NCBI GenBank assembly: GCA_002682825.1
Contig: NOKP01000012.1
Span: 868,001-932,000 of the forward strand
From: Neonectria sp. B-13
Taxonomy: Eukaryota; Ascomycota; Sordariomycetes; Hypocreales; Nectriaceae
Length of the DNA stretch: 64,000 nt
Direction of reading: 5' to 3'
A program made the translations under genes and the position numbers. Positions 42,930 through 55,113 of this stretch are shown here, in pieces. The notes under the pieces are model-generated. The model searched no databases. It was not told the origin of the DNA and worked only from the letters and a program-made list of their open reading frames with translations. Each line of letters starts with the position of its first letter. The first letter of the stretch is position 1.

Positions 42930-44294
42930 TCAACACTCGAGGTACAAGGGATCGCCGGCTGGCCCAGCTGCAAGCAACATCATTTCCATGAATCCAGCTC
43001 CAACCTGCCTGACATTGTCGTGGTACTCGGAAGCATCAGGATAGAACGGGCAGCTTGGATCCGAGCTACTCTCGGCGCCAAACTCCAGAGTCAGACCAAA
43101 CATGCGACTCGAACCGCATGCCAGCTTACCGTAGTACCGTCCCATTGCATAGTCGTTGCTCGCCCCAGATGTCGGGTACAATCCGACGGCCGGGTACGCG
43201 TCATAAGTAACGTTGCCCGCTGCTAGCATGGACTTGACCATGACAGACGTGACATCCTCCTCCGTCTTGAGATCCTCAGCAGTAAAGTACTCCTTGTACA
43301 CGCTATCAGGTGGATCTTCTCCCACAAAGCCGCGCTTCCCGTCAAAAGCAGAGTTAACGAAGTTCTGCTCCGTCTCTTCTTGACCGTCATTGTCATCACC
43401 CCAAGAGTAAAGGATGCTTCCGGTGTACGAGTGTAGGTCCATGAACCAGGTAATGTTCTGGTACTGGTCGAGGGTCCATACCACAGCCTCAGTCTCAGGT
43501 TCGGAAGCGGGACCCTTGCCATAGAAGATCTCGCTTGCTGGGTCGTCCGATGCGGGCTCGTCCGCAGCTTCGAGATTGAAGGCCTTTTTGTAATCCCAGA
43601 CAAAGTCGTAGTTGCGGTTCAGGTCAACTCCCACGTCGCTTCCGTCTCCGGTGCCTGAAGATGATTCCGTGTTGCGATTTTTGCGCCAGCACGTATCTGT
43701 GGTTTGGTCATAGGCCACCCCGTCGGGGTTCGTGAGTGGAAGAACAATGACACCCGCGGATAGAGCCTTCTTGACATCCTCAGCGGTGTAGTCCTTGCCG
43801 CCGTATGAAATACCCGAGCGAGCTTTGCGCGCAGCGAGGAGGTCGGCGAGGAAGTAGATGACATTGTCTGGGCCACCGCGCTCGCGCGCATGGATGCCGC
43901 TCATGATGAACACCCTGGGATTATCACCCACTACGGCGCCGTGAAACTTTCTGCCCTCAAATGTCTTGAAGGGAGGCTCGAAGAGCTTAACTTGATGCGG
44001 ATATCCCTTCTTCAGTCCCTTCAAAGCAGAGGGGATTTCCTTGACACTCAGAACCGATTTGAGATCGCGATCTTTGACACCAAGGCCAACAGGCGTGACG
44101 CACCCGTGGGCAAAGCGATCGCTGGTGCCAATGGGAAATGTAGTGGAAACTTGACGGCGGGGAATGGTTGAACGCCGTTCGGGACGGACGCCAGTGAGGG
44201 CGAATTGGCGCTCGGCCTCGCGCTCTTGAGGAAGAAGACATGCATTGACAGAAGATGTAATGCTAAGCGCAGCGACAAACGCGGGGAATTTCAT
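42930..44294 (-). CDS. Secreted metallocarboxypeptidase, M14 (carboxypeptidase A-like)
   Basis: A single exon of 454 aa starting at MKFPAFVAALSITSSVNA, a signal peptide. I preferred this ATG to the upstream frame because the leader before it is hydrophilic. A propeptide of about 110 residues precedes the catalytic domain. Zinc ligands are in GIHARE (H and E) and in FMDLHSYTG (H). Substrate-binding elements are PLTNPDGVAYDQ, GVDLNRNYDFVWDY and SWGDD. The general base glutamate is in TLEFGAES. The family removes C-terminal residues from peptides outside the cell. Cysteines for disulfides are present. The gene looks intact. Confidence 0.93.
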   Translation of the reverse strand: MKFPAFVAALSITSSVNACLLPQEREAERQFALTGVRPERRSTIPRRQVSTTFPIGTSDRFAHGCVTPVGLGVKDRDLKSVLSVKEIPSALKGLKKGYPHQVKLFEPPFKTFEGRKFHGAVVGDNPRVFIMSGIHARERGGPDNVIYFLADLLAARKARSGISYGGKDYTAEDVKKALSAGVIVLPLTNPDGVAYDQTTDTCWRKNRNTESSSGTGDGSDVGVDLNRNYDFVWDYKKAFNLEAADEPASDDPASEIFYGKGPASEPETEAVVWTLDQYQNITWFMDLHSYTGSILYSWGDDNDGQEETEQNFVNSAFDGKRGFVGEDPPDSVYKEYFTAEDLKTEEDVTSVMVKSMLAAGNVTYDAYPAVGLYPTSGASNDYAMGRYYGKLACGSSRMFGLTLEFGAESSSDPSCPFYPDASEYHDNVRQVGAGFMEMMLLAAGPAGDPLYLEC

Positions 44295-46874
44295 GTTGGT
44301 GAATCTTGCTGACTGTGTTTTGTGTGGTGTGGATATGCGTTGGACCCGAAGATGAGAAGAGCAATAACACAAAACACAAGATTAAGTAAGAGACGCGAAT
44401 GAGGGGAACAGGAAACACATATAGTATATAGTAAAAGTGTTACCAGCTTTCGATGCAATGCCAAGTCTTGACGTCGACATCGACCTGCCTAAATAGGCAG
44501 GTAGATGTGATATGCGGATCAAGCAACAGGCATTGATCAAAAGGTCCCGTGCAAAAGGACATTGCATTTAGGTTGGCAATCGGAAAGACCGCTGACATAT
44601 TGGTACGTATCTTAAGAAGTTCGTCATGAGCTGGTGCGGACTTCAGTGTGATCATGACATAAATCTGTATCGGATTTTGTGGCTTTACGTACAAAGCTGG
44701 CATTCATGTCAAGGTAAAAGCTCTTTGCGCATTGTCCTTTAGTGGCGGCTGTGTCATAAAAACATATTCTTTCCCTCTTTCTTTTTCTATGGCGGAGGTA
44801 AAAGGTAACATAAATGTGTTTGTTCCGGGTGGCTAACATACCCACCTTCACGGGCTATCTTGGACTCCCTGACACATACAGATATTTCAAGCCCGAAGAC
44901 TACAGGTTGAATTAATTCGCGGATTCTTCCACCGCTTGGTAAGGCCTGCTAACAGTGTCCGTTACTAGGCATATATCGTTTGCCAGCAGACTCACAGTAA
45001 GAATTCCACAGTATCCCTCTCCCCTGCTGGTCGACGGCAAGGAAGCCTAAAAGCCCGAATGAAGCCCATACGCTAATCAATTGATTCAGGGCGTAATGCC
45101 ATCAAGTCCCGTGTAGAGCAGCTCGGTGTGGATATGTCAGATGATTAGGTCAAGGCTCTGTGAGTTATTTCCCGAACCACTCAGCTCCAAGATGAAGACT
45201 GACCTCGACTTAAAAGAACTGCCAATATCACGCAAATGGCCGACATTCGTCCGCTTACTATTGATGACACTGATTCAGTCATTCGCGCCTTTCATCTTGA
45301 GCTTGTTTGCGAATAGATTTGGTGTAGAAAAGCACAGATGTTAGACAAGAACGGGTTGATAAGAAAGGAAGAGAAAGATTGTGTCATTTTCAATGGAGTA
45401 TGAATAAAATCTTCTGCCTGATTTCTGCTTTTTAGACCTGGTAACCTGCAATCAGCACCGCAACTTGATGCTTTGATATTGTTATTTTTTGGAGTGGGGA
45501 AACGATTGCTCTATCAATTACTTGAGCAAAACGTACCCGATGGTTTGAGAGGATGTCTATCCAGTATTTTCAAGTGTCCCACTCAGAGCTTTTAATTACA
45601 CAGTTGTGTGTGTCGTCATTATGCAAACCAGCCTTCAGTCATAAACGATGCATAAATTCTCTTGGCCCTTATATAAGTTGTTAAGATTTGACGGTGTTAA
45701 TTATCATCAGAATTCCAGGTAATGCAAGGAAGCAACATGAAAAGGAGGAGAACAAGATAGGATGTGTGGATTGATATAGGCCTTTATTGATTACATGTAT
45801 AGCTAAGACACATGGAATACTATTGGGATTTCGGGATCCCTTTCATACCACTGGATGGTATAAGATGTGAAGGGAAGTTCACGGGTAAAAGGCTAATGAC
45901 TATCCCGAGCTTCTCCTGGAGGTGGGCGAAGATTGTGGGGTCGAAGAGGGGTGTATCGTAGGAAATGATAATGAATATTGGGTGGTATTGATGCTCTGCT
46001 GATAGGGACTTCACCGGTGAAAATCCAAGACGGCTTATTTTGTACCTGAGGATAGATTCGAGTGACAAATGGAGATGGGAGTAAAAGACAGATCATTAGT
46101 ACCCTGGTTAGACTCAGCACTAGCGAATTGGGTACTAACGCAGTGAAGTATCAGCTGGGACCAGAACTTTTATCCCAACAGCATCAACACTCAATGAATT
46201 TGCCCCAGGTGCATTTACAGTTCACAAAATCACGACGCACCTTCGCACTTAGCATTCGGATCCGCCTCCTCACACATACGAGTATCTTCTTCGCTGCCCA
46301 GGCAAGCTGGATCAACAATGAAAACGTGAGCACAATTTAGTTCGCGTCGCCTGGAGGCAGTGTAATACCAGGGACACAGTAGGCGGAATCATGTGCAAGC
46401 ACAGAGGAAGTTGCCTGGGAACCAAAAATAGGAATAATCACGAATGTCTCGTTGGAGACGTATCAGAGATTAAACTGAAAAGAACAGATACTACACTTGA
46501 TCTAAGCCTTAGGGCAAAGAGAGCTAAGGAGAAAGGAAAGAACAGTTAGAAAGCCGGCGGGTGAGCGAGGATTATATACTGGAAGTCTAGGGCGGTGAGG
46601 GCGCGAGTGATTGCTACCTGGCAGAAATCAGCCAACCAGGGGATCTCATCCAGTGCGGCTGCGATGAAGGGGCTGCTGCCTGCTGTGCCTACAGGGCCGA
46701 GAGAGGTGCAAGGCAAATTGGAAGGCGAGAACAGGGTGAATCCTTGTTATTTTCATTGTTATTATTGATGCCTGTCTACTCTGAAGGCTGCATGACTCAT
46801 TTGTGAGATACCACTTCCGGAATTTCTGATTGGCTCAAGAGGATGGTGATGCCTTCATGGCGCGCCTTTCTGTC
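44295..46874. other. Long intergenic region
   Basis: A minus-strand open stretch at 45820-46120 has no recognisable domain and could be a relic. No RNA gene or repeat was seen. AT-rich parts occur around 45360-45780. Confidence 0.45.
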
Positions 46875-49186
46875 CTAGATGCCCGAGTCACCCTCGAAGA
46901 AATCCGGCACCTTATCCTGCCATTTCTTCCATTCAGCGCACACATGGCTCGCCTCAATTATGTTGGGGGAGTTCCGCGGGAAGAGTTTATCGGCATCGCT
47001 CTGACGTTCCATGATTTGCAACGCCAGACCTTCGGACGCATGCCGAGCGATGTGACAATGCATGAGCCAACTACCAGGGTTGTCAGCCTTGAAGGCGATG
47101 ACAACGAAGCCACCATTTGGCAAGAGTACTACGTCCCGTCGTGGAGGATTGTCAAGGGTCAGATTGAGCTTGCTAGGGTCGTACTCTTGTCGCTCCTCCT
47201 GTTGCAGAATGGCAAAATCGTGGCCGTGAAGATGGATCTGATGAGATGTCATGTCAGTTTCAAGTCTCACGACGCCATGAAGAAAGGAATAAAATACCGG
47301 GTGGGCACCAGTCCTAGAGCTTCCCGCCTCCATAGTTAGGACAAGGTAGACCTAAGAACATTATTAGAACAGTGCCCCTGGCCAAGTACGGAAAGGCTCA
47401 GCCATACCCATTCGTTCTCGGTGTAGTTTTCGGGTATCACAACCCACTTCGAAGGATATGAGTCTTGAGATTCCCCCAGATGCATCAATATTGGGTCAGA
47501 ATAATTTATTTGAAGCGGTGTGAAATGGGAGTTGCCGGATCGCTGCAACGAAAAGGTGGCCAAGGGATAGTGCTTGAACTCTGGCCTGTTTTTTGCGTCC
47601 GTGTCCAAGGTGACATTGAACTGTTCACCAGCAAGGTCGTCCAGGTCCTTGGCGTTTGCCGCTGGGCCTACATACCACGGAATTTTCGGTCTCAGCGAGG
47701 TGTATGTCTCATCCGAACAGCTCTTGCTGATTTTGATCCAAGGCAGCGATTTAGGCGCGGCCGTGCTGGTGTTATCGTATCGCAAGATACCAGTCTGTTC
47801 ATAGCCTTCACCTCCTGGTTGTGTACCACAGTTGTCCGCAACCCAGGTTCTGATCCAGAAGTTACCGTCATCTGGGATGGGATTGTCGTCGCCTGCGAGG
47901 GGATTGGCCTCCACGATGACATTGTATCGCTGACCAATGCCTATCAAGACAGACGTGTTGAAATATGGCTCGATGGGCACAAAGTCTGCTGTGGCAATTT
48001 GAAGCCAATGATTGTCGATGGAGAAGACGAATGTAGAGTCGAATGAAGTGTTGATCAAGCGGAGCAAGTATCTCTTCGGCCGCCTGGGTTTGTCGGTTGG
48101 CGTCTTGTTGAAATGCAACACATAGTTATCTGGTACTTCGAGTGTGGGAGTATAATTGTAGTGGGATACATTTCCAGCGCCGTTTAGAAGAATAGTGTTG
48201 TTTCCCCCGCTGCGGTTGAACAGAAGTTTAAAGGCACTATTGTGAGCTATAGATTTGGCTTATGTTAGCAATTGAACGGCGTGATATCTGTGGCGATAGT
48301 CACTTACACCAATCCGTCATTAGTAACGGACGCTTGGATGCATCAAAGGGTGCAGAAGATGGACCGTGGATTGTCTATGTAACCTTTCAGCTGATATCCA
48401 CATGTGAACGGGAAAGCTGTAACGAGTATACGTGGGTGGATATACTTACCAGTGGGCCCTGCAAGCCATCTGCGTATTGTACAGAATAGTGACTATGATA
48501 CCAAGAGGTCCCATACTGAGTAGCCTTGAAGCTGTATGTAAAGTTTTGACCAGGTGCGATAGGACACTGAGTGATACCGTTGACACCGTCCATATCCATT
48601 GTCTGATTCTGTCGAATCCCATGCCAGTGGATGCTGGTGCCATTACCTACCATGCTATTGATTACGGTGATGTTGAGAGTCTATTAAACAATGAGTTTGA
48701 AACACAGGTCGCGTGGCTGCCTGGTATTGCACTCACATCTCCCCAACAGGCTTCGAGCCAAGGACCAGGATATGATTGATTAAACAACTTGGCATCGGCG
48801 AAGGGTTGTCCGTCCGCATTAAACGTGCCGTTGGTAATATTTAAAATGTAATGTCGAGTAATGCCCACAGGAGCAAGCTTCTCGTAGTTTGTATGGATGT
48901 TAAACTCACGGCCGTCTTTGTTTCGAAGCCAGCATTCTCGGTTCTCGGGGATAGAGCAGGGAAACCATCCCTGCATTGCGCTGTAATCGCATACGAAATC
49001 ATGATCGTTGGGGTTTCCTGCTGGGGGCCTGAAGACGGGATAATCGCCGTCTGGTTCGTGGGTTTGCGTGGCTGGTACTCCAAGTGGACGTTGGGATGGA
49101 TGCAATCCGAATTCTGCCACAGGCGACATAGTCAGCCATGTGACGAGCCCTACGACAGCATGCCAAAAGCGACTGATGAGTGTCAT
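46875..49186 (-). CDS. Laccase-type multicopper oxidase, secreted
   Basis: Six exons: 48737-49186, 48450-48680, 48308-48374, 47408-48246, 47298-47351 and 46875-47237, giving 667 aa. The start is [18 protein letters not shown], a signal or anchor segment. Copper motifs are intact: HWHG at 168-171, WYHSH at 210-214, [10 protein letters not shown] (its first residues are joined across the last intron, ending at 555) and [12 protein letters not shown] at 607-618. Leucine at the axial T1 position (L618) is typical of high-potential laccases. The enzyme oxidises phenols or other donors with reduction of O2 to water. An N-terminal extension of about 140 residues before the first copper motif makes it longer than standard fungal laccases. 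Alternative roles are pigment or secondary-metabolite coupling. Confidence 0.92.
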
Positions 49187-50815
49187 TTTGCTGAACAAGT
49201 TCAAATTGGCCCGTTCAGTGTTCAATGAGGTGTCACGCAAATCCAAAGGGCTCGACAAGAAAGAGATGACGTTTTATTGCTGCTGCAGTGTTGCCAGTTT
49301 CTCCGAAAAGATTAGTCACCGCGTTCCGCTCTACGCAAGAGGCGTTGTTCGAGGCGCCACAGACAGCAGCTAGATATAATGTGGTAGAACGAGACATTGC
49401 TTTTAAGCTTGCGTCTTGATTCCGGATCCGACCAAAGCTGAAAACTTGAGGCTACCTGATGGACAGACTGAGACGCTTGGCAAGCCATGCAGGCTAGCCA
49501 TCGATGCAAGCAGGGGGCCTGTCAGCAGCCACAGCGCGTCTAGACCGCCGGAACATTCATAAACTATCGACCATGGCTGCTGCATGGCACGGGAACAATC
49601 AAGAACTATCGGCCATGGCTGCTGCATGGCACGGAATGGAACAGAAAGTCCAGTGGTCCGTACTAAAGCGGGAAGGCAAACCGTCGACGGCCCGCCGCCA
49701 CATGGCACCCGGGAACGCATCCGGCAGTGCGTCTATTCCTCACTAGTGGTATTCGGACCTTGTTGTGCATATTCGTCACTTTTACCCCGCAGGATACTGT
49801 GATGGATTAGGTGAGATGCCGATATACTTCCAATCGCACGTTGCTGGGGTGTGGCTAGAACGGAGACTAGTGGTGATAGTTCTGAAACATTCGTATCACA
49901 TGTGCTTGAAAACACAATCAAGTGTAGGTTTATTCAGGTCAAGACTTGGTTTTACGTGAAGACTCAATCGCCAGGCAGGGTACGCGGGTGTACTGTGAAG
50001 CTAAGTCCAGCCTTGTTAACCTTGCCTCTTAGTGTTAAAACAACTTCTTATTCAAGTGGTAAAATATGTTAGCGAAATTCTAAATACATTATCTATGTAT
50101 TTATGTGCTTTTCAACTTTACCACCATGAGGTAAGATCTCAAGGTTCCCTCCATCCATCCATGCAACAAACTGTCCACATGCCGCACCCTTCGCGACCGG
50201 TGTGGAATGCGCCATTCAATAGTCTCGCCACATCGGGTTTCCCTGCTGCACGCTATTTCACATCTGCAAACTAATGACGTGTAGAAAGGAACAGCCCAAA
50301 CCACAACCGAGCCTCTATGGACTCCCACAGTAAAGCTTTCCAGGCTCGTACTGGTACATCTATTACAATGCATGATCGGGGATAAAGTAGTCAGTCCAAT
50401 GACACAGACAGCACTTCACTCACCGGGTATGAGGCTGAATCAGAATTGTGACTTCGTATGAGGTATATTGAGTAAGTAAAGAAGCACAAACGTAGCCAAG
50501 AAGTCGAAGATAATATATGTAATGCATGCGACGAACGATGCCTTGTAGCGAGGACTGGGAACTTCATCAGCCTTCATTGTCGCACGTGCAGCCTAGCAGT
50601 AATTTCATCCCATGATGGAGAAGTTGGCGCCCTGCAAACTTGCGATCTAATTCTGCCCTAGGTCTTGTATTGGTGTTCAAAATCCCATTTGCAGCATCTG
50701 GGCAACTCGTCGGAGCTGAAGTTTGTTATTCCAAAGTTCTGAAGCTGAAAATGGGTTCCCCACTGAGCATTTAACGAATACTGCCTTACTACCCGTCCAG
50801 TCCCTTGTCAGACCA
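49187..50815. other. Intergenic region
   Basis: It contains the 42-base tandem duplication listed separately. No gene or RNA was recognised. Confidence 0.5.
49562..49644. repeat. Two-copy tandem duplication, about 42 bases
   Basis: Two near-identical copies in tandem, each containing CCATGGCTGCTGCATGGCAC. They differ at a few positions near the ends. Probably a slippage product. Confidence 0.75.
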
Positions 50816-53137
50816 CTAAATGATGGTCACTAACTCCCACTTGCGTTGCGGTAGAGTATTCCACAGGCTCAGGAAAATCACGGTGCTCATGTACGATGCG
50901 CGCCTTCTCATTCCGTCTTGCCCGATCACTGGCCAACAGTACAACCTGTACAGCCCACGAAGCTTCTTTGGCTTTGTCATTTGTCCGGCAAACACGGCGA
51001 CCAGCTCAATTTCCTTTAATCCATTGTTCGTGTTATCATCTGTCTGATGTTCTTCGAGAATGCGGTAAAACTTGGTCCCAATCATGATGGAGAATGGGTA
51101 CTGCTGGCTGGTCATCTTCAGATCACGCGGCGTATTGAGCGTTGATGTTGGCTCGAAGCCTGCTGAGGGATCGTACCTCACCCTCGCGGTTTCGGTGTAA
51201 AAGGCCAAGACAATGTGTCGAAGTGATTGGCTTAGATGCAGTTCGGAAGGGACATCCTTCTCCAGTACCTCTGTCGTCAAATGCGGTATCTCGTTAGAGT
51301 CCGACCCGACTGCCAGCAGATCTGCAAGTGGTTTCGGTTGACTCCGCCAGTGTGATCCATCCTGGATTGCAACCGGAGAGGTGGCGGAATCGAAGACAAA
51401 GAATAATGGGCTGTGGGCATTTGGCTCATCTCCAAAAAAGTCGATGAGCTGTCCGCCTTCAATCCACGCCATCCACGACCAACTCGGGAAGGTTACTTTG
51501 GAAATAGACCCATCCGCTTCTTTGATGGGATGCTTGCCCATGCGGAATCGCCTGCCTGTCGCGAAGTCCCATTCCCACATGAGAAATGATCCAAAGGCAC
51601 CATGGGGCAGGCCCCAGGAGAACTTATGACCGCCCCATTTCTGATCCAGGTAGTTTTGAGTCCCGAGATAGGCGCGGCCAATGTCGGCCTCAAATGTCAG
51701 TTGCCGAGTTGAGAAGGTGGTGGCAATCCTCTGATATTCTAGCGGGTCGAATTCAGCGTCATATTGCTTCCTTGATACGAAATACTCTGTCGTATCCTCG
51801 CTCAAAAGTCCTTCGCGGCAGCTGAAATAAACCAGCTCATGGGTGAAGAAAAGCAACCTCCGGGAAACGAGGGCTTCCTGGAAAGTCCATGCACGCCGTG
51901 CCCATGGTGTGCCTGATACCCACTGTGGTTCTTGGAACTTGGTCTGCGCACGAAACTGGTTGTGGTCTACCGAGTCGATAAGCTGCACGCCTCTTATCTC
52001 TATGGGGCGCTGCGTGAGAGATCGGGTTCCAGGGCGGACTCCAGGAATTCCACAGTGGGCATCCAGGCCTGAAGCAGCAACGATGGTGATGGCACTCTCT
52101 CGGTAGATAGAGTCCATCTTATCGATCGTTTCAATCATGTCGGACTCGTCGTCTTGAATGATACAAAGACTATCAACCCAGAGATAGTCGATGCGCAATC
52201 TGGTGCAGACGGTGATGGCATCGCTGATAGTCAGGGGTGGTATGGTAGCCTTGAGAGATCCTGGCTTCTTGAGGTCGGCGAGATTCCCCTTGGTCAGTCG
52301 CAGAAACGGTCTTGTACCCCACACGTAGCTCAATGTTGCAAACTGCGGCCTTGCTTCTCCGATAATCTCTGTGACACACAAGTTTTTGATGTCGATCAAG
52401 CGGAATAACGGGATCCTAAAAGGGCTCCCGCGACTCTGGCAAATTTCATGTTCGGCTTCGCAGGTTCTTATCCACCTCGCAAGCGTATCGAAGTCAGTGA
52501 GAAGCGGTCTTGGCCGGCCAAAAGTTGGCTCTAAGCTTCCCACTATTATCTTTGGCCGATTTGCCCATAACCCGCTTCTTGGTCCGTCTTCGACTGTTTG
52601 TTTTACACGCCAGCTTCCAGGAGAAATGTAGGTGATAGTGTCGTCGCCATACTCGATTTTGGATTTGTGAGTGACGGGGACACGTCCTCCCAGCCCAGCC
52701 CGCTGCAGCACGATATCGGTCTGCGTGTTTCCGACCGTAACGCATAAGCCCAGGACTGTTCTGTGAGTGACGCCTTCGAAGCCAAATGACCAGTTGCGAA
52801 TCTCTCTGGCGCCTTGGACAGAGATGGTAACCTGTGCGTTGCTGATTTCCCCCTCTGTGGGTTTCGTGTGGCCCCTGAACATAAACAAGCCATAATTCTT
52901 AATCCAAGTTGAATTATGCCGCAACCGATAATCAATCAAGTCAGCTAGGCTGGCACAGAATTTGCATTCGTCGGCCTGAAGACGCAAGTCATGGAGTGAA
53001 ATTGTTTTTCCATCATCGCCATGGCGGTAATGGTAGGAGTCCGTGCCGATCAGTTCAAACTCGATGGAATCGCACCAGTGTATCGATGGTTTGGCGAGTA
53101 GATCGGGGCTCAGGGGTGGTTCATCTGAAGAGGCCAT
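50816..53137 (-). CDS. HET (heterokaryon incompatibility) domain protein
   Basis: A single exon of 773 aa. The HET domain lies at about residues 265-430: FATLSYVWGTRPF, then IPPLTISDAITVCTRLRIDYLWVDSLCIIQDD, and WARRAWTFQEALVSRRLLFF. The region before it (1-260) matches the usual N-terminal extension without a named domain. HET proteins trigger programmed cell death when genetically different hyphae fuse, in combination with allelic or non-allelic partners. They are among the fastest evolving genes in filamentous ascomycetes and often sit in variable regions. No NACHT or WD40 repeats are attached here; the WD40 relic about 1.5 kb away is on the same strand but separate. Confidence 0.95.
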   Translation of the reverse strand: MASSDEPPLSPDLLAKPSIHWCDSIEFELIGTDSYHYRHGDDGKTISLHDLRLQADECKFCASLADLIDYRLRHNSTWIKNYGLFMFRGHTKPTEGEISNAQVTISVQGAREIRNWSFGFEGVTHRTVLGLCVTVGNTQTDIVLQRAGLGGRVPVTHKSKIEYGDDTITYISPGSWRVKQTVEDGPRSGLWANRPKIIVGSLEPTFGRPRPLLTDFDTLARWIRTCEAEHEICQSRGSPFRIPLFRLIDIKNLCVTEIIGEARPQFATLSYVWGTRPFLRLTKGNLADLKKPGSLKATIPPLTISDAITVCTRLRIDYLWVDSLCIIQDDESDMIETIDKMDSIYRESAITIVAASGLDAHCGIPGVRPGTRSLTQRPIEIRGVQLIDSVDHNQFRAQTKFQEPQWVSGTPWARRAWTFQEALVSRRLLFFTHELVYFSCREGLLSEDTTEYFVSRKQYDAEFDPLEYQRIATTFSTRQLTFEADIGRAYLGTQNYLDQKWGGHKFSWGLPHGAFGSFLMWEWDFATGRRFRMGKHPIKEADGSISKVTFPSWSWMAWIEGGQLIDFFGDEPNAHSPLFFVFDSATSPVAIQDGSHWRSQPKPLADLLAVGSDSNEIPHLTTEVLEKDVPSELHLSQSLRHIVLAFYTETARVRYDPSAGFEPTSTLNTPRDLKMTSQQYPFSIMIGTKFYRILEEHQTDDNTNNGLKEIELVAVFAGQMTKPKKLRGLYRLYCWPVIGQDGMRRRASYMSTVIFLSLWNTLPQRKWELVTII

Positions 53138-54615
53138 GTTTTGATAGATGTAATAGTGACCATTTCCGTGATGGACGATAGTGTGCGGGGGATGCAGTGA
53201 TATTTATTGGTTTATTAGATAACTGGCACTGCCACACTTAGCGTCGTTTTCTCTGGGAAGAGATTGGTAAGGCTGACTTCGTTCAGGCACCAACGACACG
53301 CACTTTTCCGTCCCTTCTCTTTTTATTTATTTTTTATTGACAAAGGTAGACGCAACGGCGTGCAGCGGTTTGGGAGCTGTCTGATGGGTGAGTGAGGGAG
53401 TGGCAGTGACTGGCTAGGGTAGGTTTATTACCGCAATAGCAGGGTTACTTGGGGGGCGAAACCCATATCAAGGATTGCGATATCCATACGGTCAGGGCCG
53501 CTCTCAGCCGCACAAAATTGCGAGTTTACCGCCAGAAATTACGCCAGCGGGCAACCGCATAGGAGGATTGTGGCCTTGATCAGCATGCTGGCCCCAATTA
53601 AGACGAAGGGGAGCTCAGAAGATACTTTGGCAGCGAAGCTGCATTATTTATGAAGGGGTAGGAGTGAGTATGAACCGGTAGCTGAACCAAAGCTGTGTAC
53701 TTGATCACGATGCCAGCCTGATCGAATTCTGGAGATGGGCTCTAGGCAGATGAGATGACGAGTCTAAGGAAGATTAAGAATGACTCTACTAGCAATTACG
53801 ATGGCTCACGCCTCGTTGCATTTTCAAGTTACAAGTGCATCATGCGGAAACCCCCAGAGGGAGCTCGAAGTGGGCTCCGTAGAGGCCCTACGTAATGGAG
53901 TGTTCAACTTTCTTAGATGAACGTTAGCAGCCATAGCTGAAACTTATGGCTTTAGTTTAAAGCTAATTCTTGTTAGGGGATGAATCAATCATGGGATGTA
54001 AGCTGGCGATTATTCTGGCGTCTGTCTTTGCCAATAATCAACCCATTAAATACTGTCGTAGCTACTTCTCATGCTCGACTTGGTCGTTGAAAAGGAGGTC
54101 AACCACTTTCCATCCTTGAATACGTAGCCGTTGGGCTCCCGTATTCTCCGCCAAGCTTGCCTGGATTCTCTACTAGTGATCGAATTGTCGAACACTCTCA
54201 GGGATCCGTCATCCCTTGGATCCAGGGGATGCATCGAGGCTCGATCACATCATTTCCCGGCACAGAATGCTCGGAAACCTTGAATTGACCTACGAAAGTA
54301 TATAAGAGGGATCGAGGGCATGGGACGGCTCAAAACAAGTAAATGAGGATGGTTTCATGAGATCTTCCTTCCGTTACCACAAAACAGATCCTTCGAGCAA
54401 ATCAACTTTGTCAAGACGTTTCCTCCTCCTTCCGCTCCCTCTACGCAAGTTCATGTAAATACCCACTTGCACAGCAGGTTCTCATACCGCCAAACACCAA
54501 GTCCGATTCGTTCAAAGGTTCTGAAAATGCACTGGACTCTAAATTTAAAGAACTCTCCACAATTTACAGGTATTTAAGCAGAAAATCCAGAAACATTTGA
54601 GAAACTATTTGCTGT
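53138..54615. other. Intergenic region
   Basis: A 62-codon minus-strand frame at 54046-54234 has no recognised domain. Nothing else was found. Confidence 0.45.
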
Positions 54616-55113
54616 TTAAATTCGCCGAAGCCGTATGGTATCATTACAAGAGCCTGAGGCCAAAAGCTTCGAATTATGTGAAGATGCAACTGAGTTTACC
54701 CAGTAGTCGTGGCCATTGAGTACTTGTAAGCACTGGCCATTATTAATGCGCCAGATCTTCATAGTCTCCTCGTCTGACGCCGAGGCTAAGAGGTCCGAGG
54801 TATGCGAGAACGCGACTGAGCGTATCAAGTCTTTGTGGCCGTTCAATACATGGACGCACTCCCCATCATCAGTCTGCCATAGCCTTGTAGTATTGTCTTC
54901 AGAGCCCGATGCTATAAGTTTTGAGTCGTGTGAGAAGGCAACTGAGAGCACTTGGCTGCACTCGCCATCATCGATTCGCCAAATCCGTAGGGAGCTGCAA
55001 CACTGGGCCACACAACGGTGGCACGAATGGAAGCAGTGAATTAGATTAAAGGTAGTCGCTTGGATTAGCTCAAGGAACAAAACGTAGTCCTTCGTATCTG
55101 AACGAAATGGCAC
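54616..55113 (-). pseudogene. WD40-repeat relic (HET-E/NLR-type beta-propeller)
   Basis: The frame encodes about three WD40 units of the HET-E class. They read VAFSHDSKLIASGSEDNT, then VAFSHTSDLLASASDEET, then VASSHNSKLLASGSCNDT, with LWQ, KIWRI and RLRRI strand ends. The units are highly alike, as in NACHT-WD40 proteins that undergo repeat shuffling. No NACHT domain, proper start or full seven-blade propeller is present. I read it as a decayed 3' fragment of an NLR-like incompatibility gene. Confidence 0.7.

Noticed and set aside
43890..44171. Open frames on the plus strand inside the carboxypeptidase gene
   Set aside because: They are shadows of a conserved M14 coding sequence.
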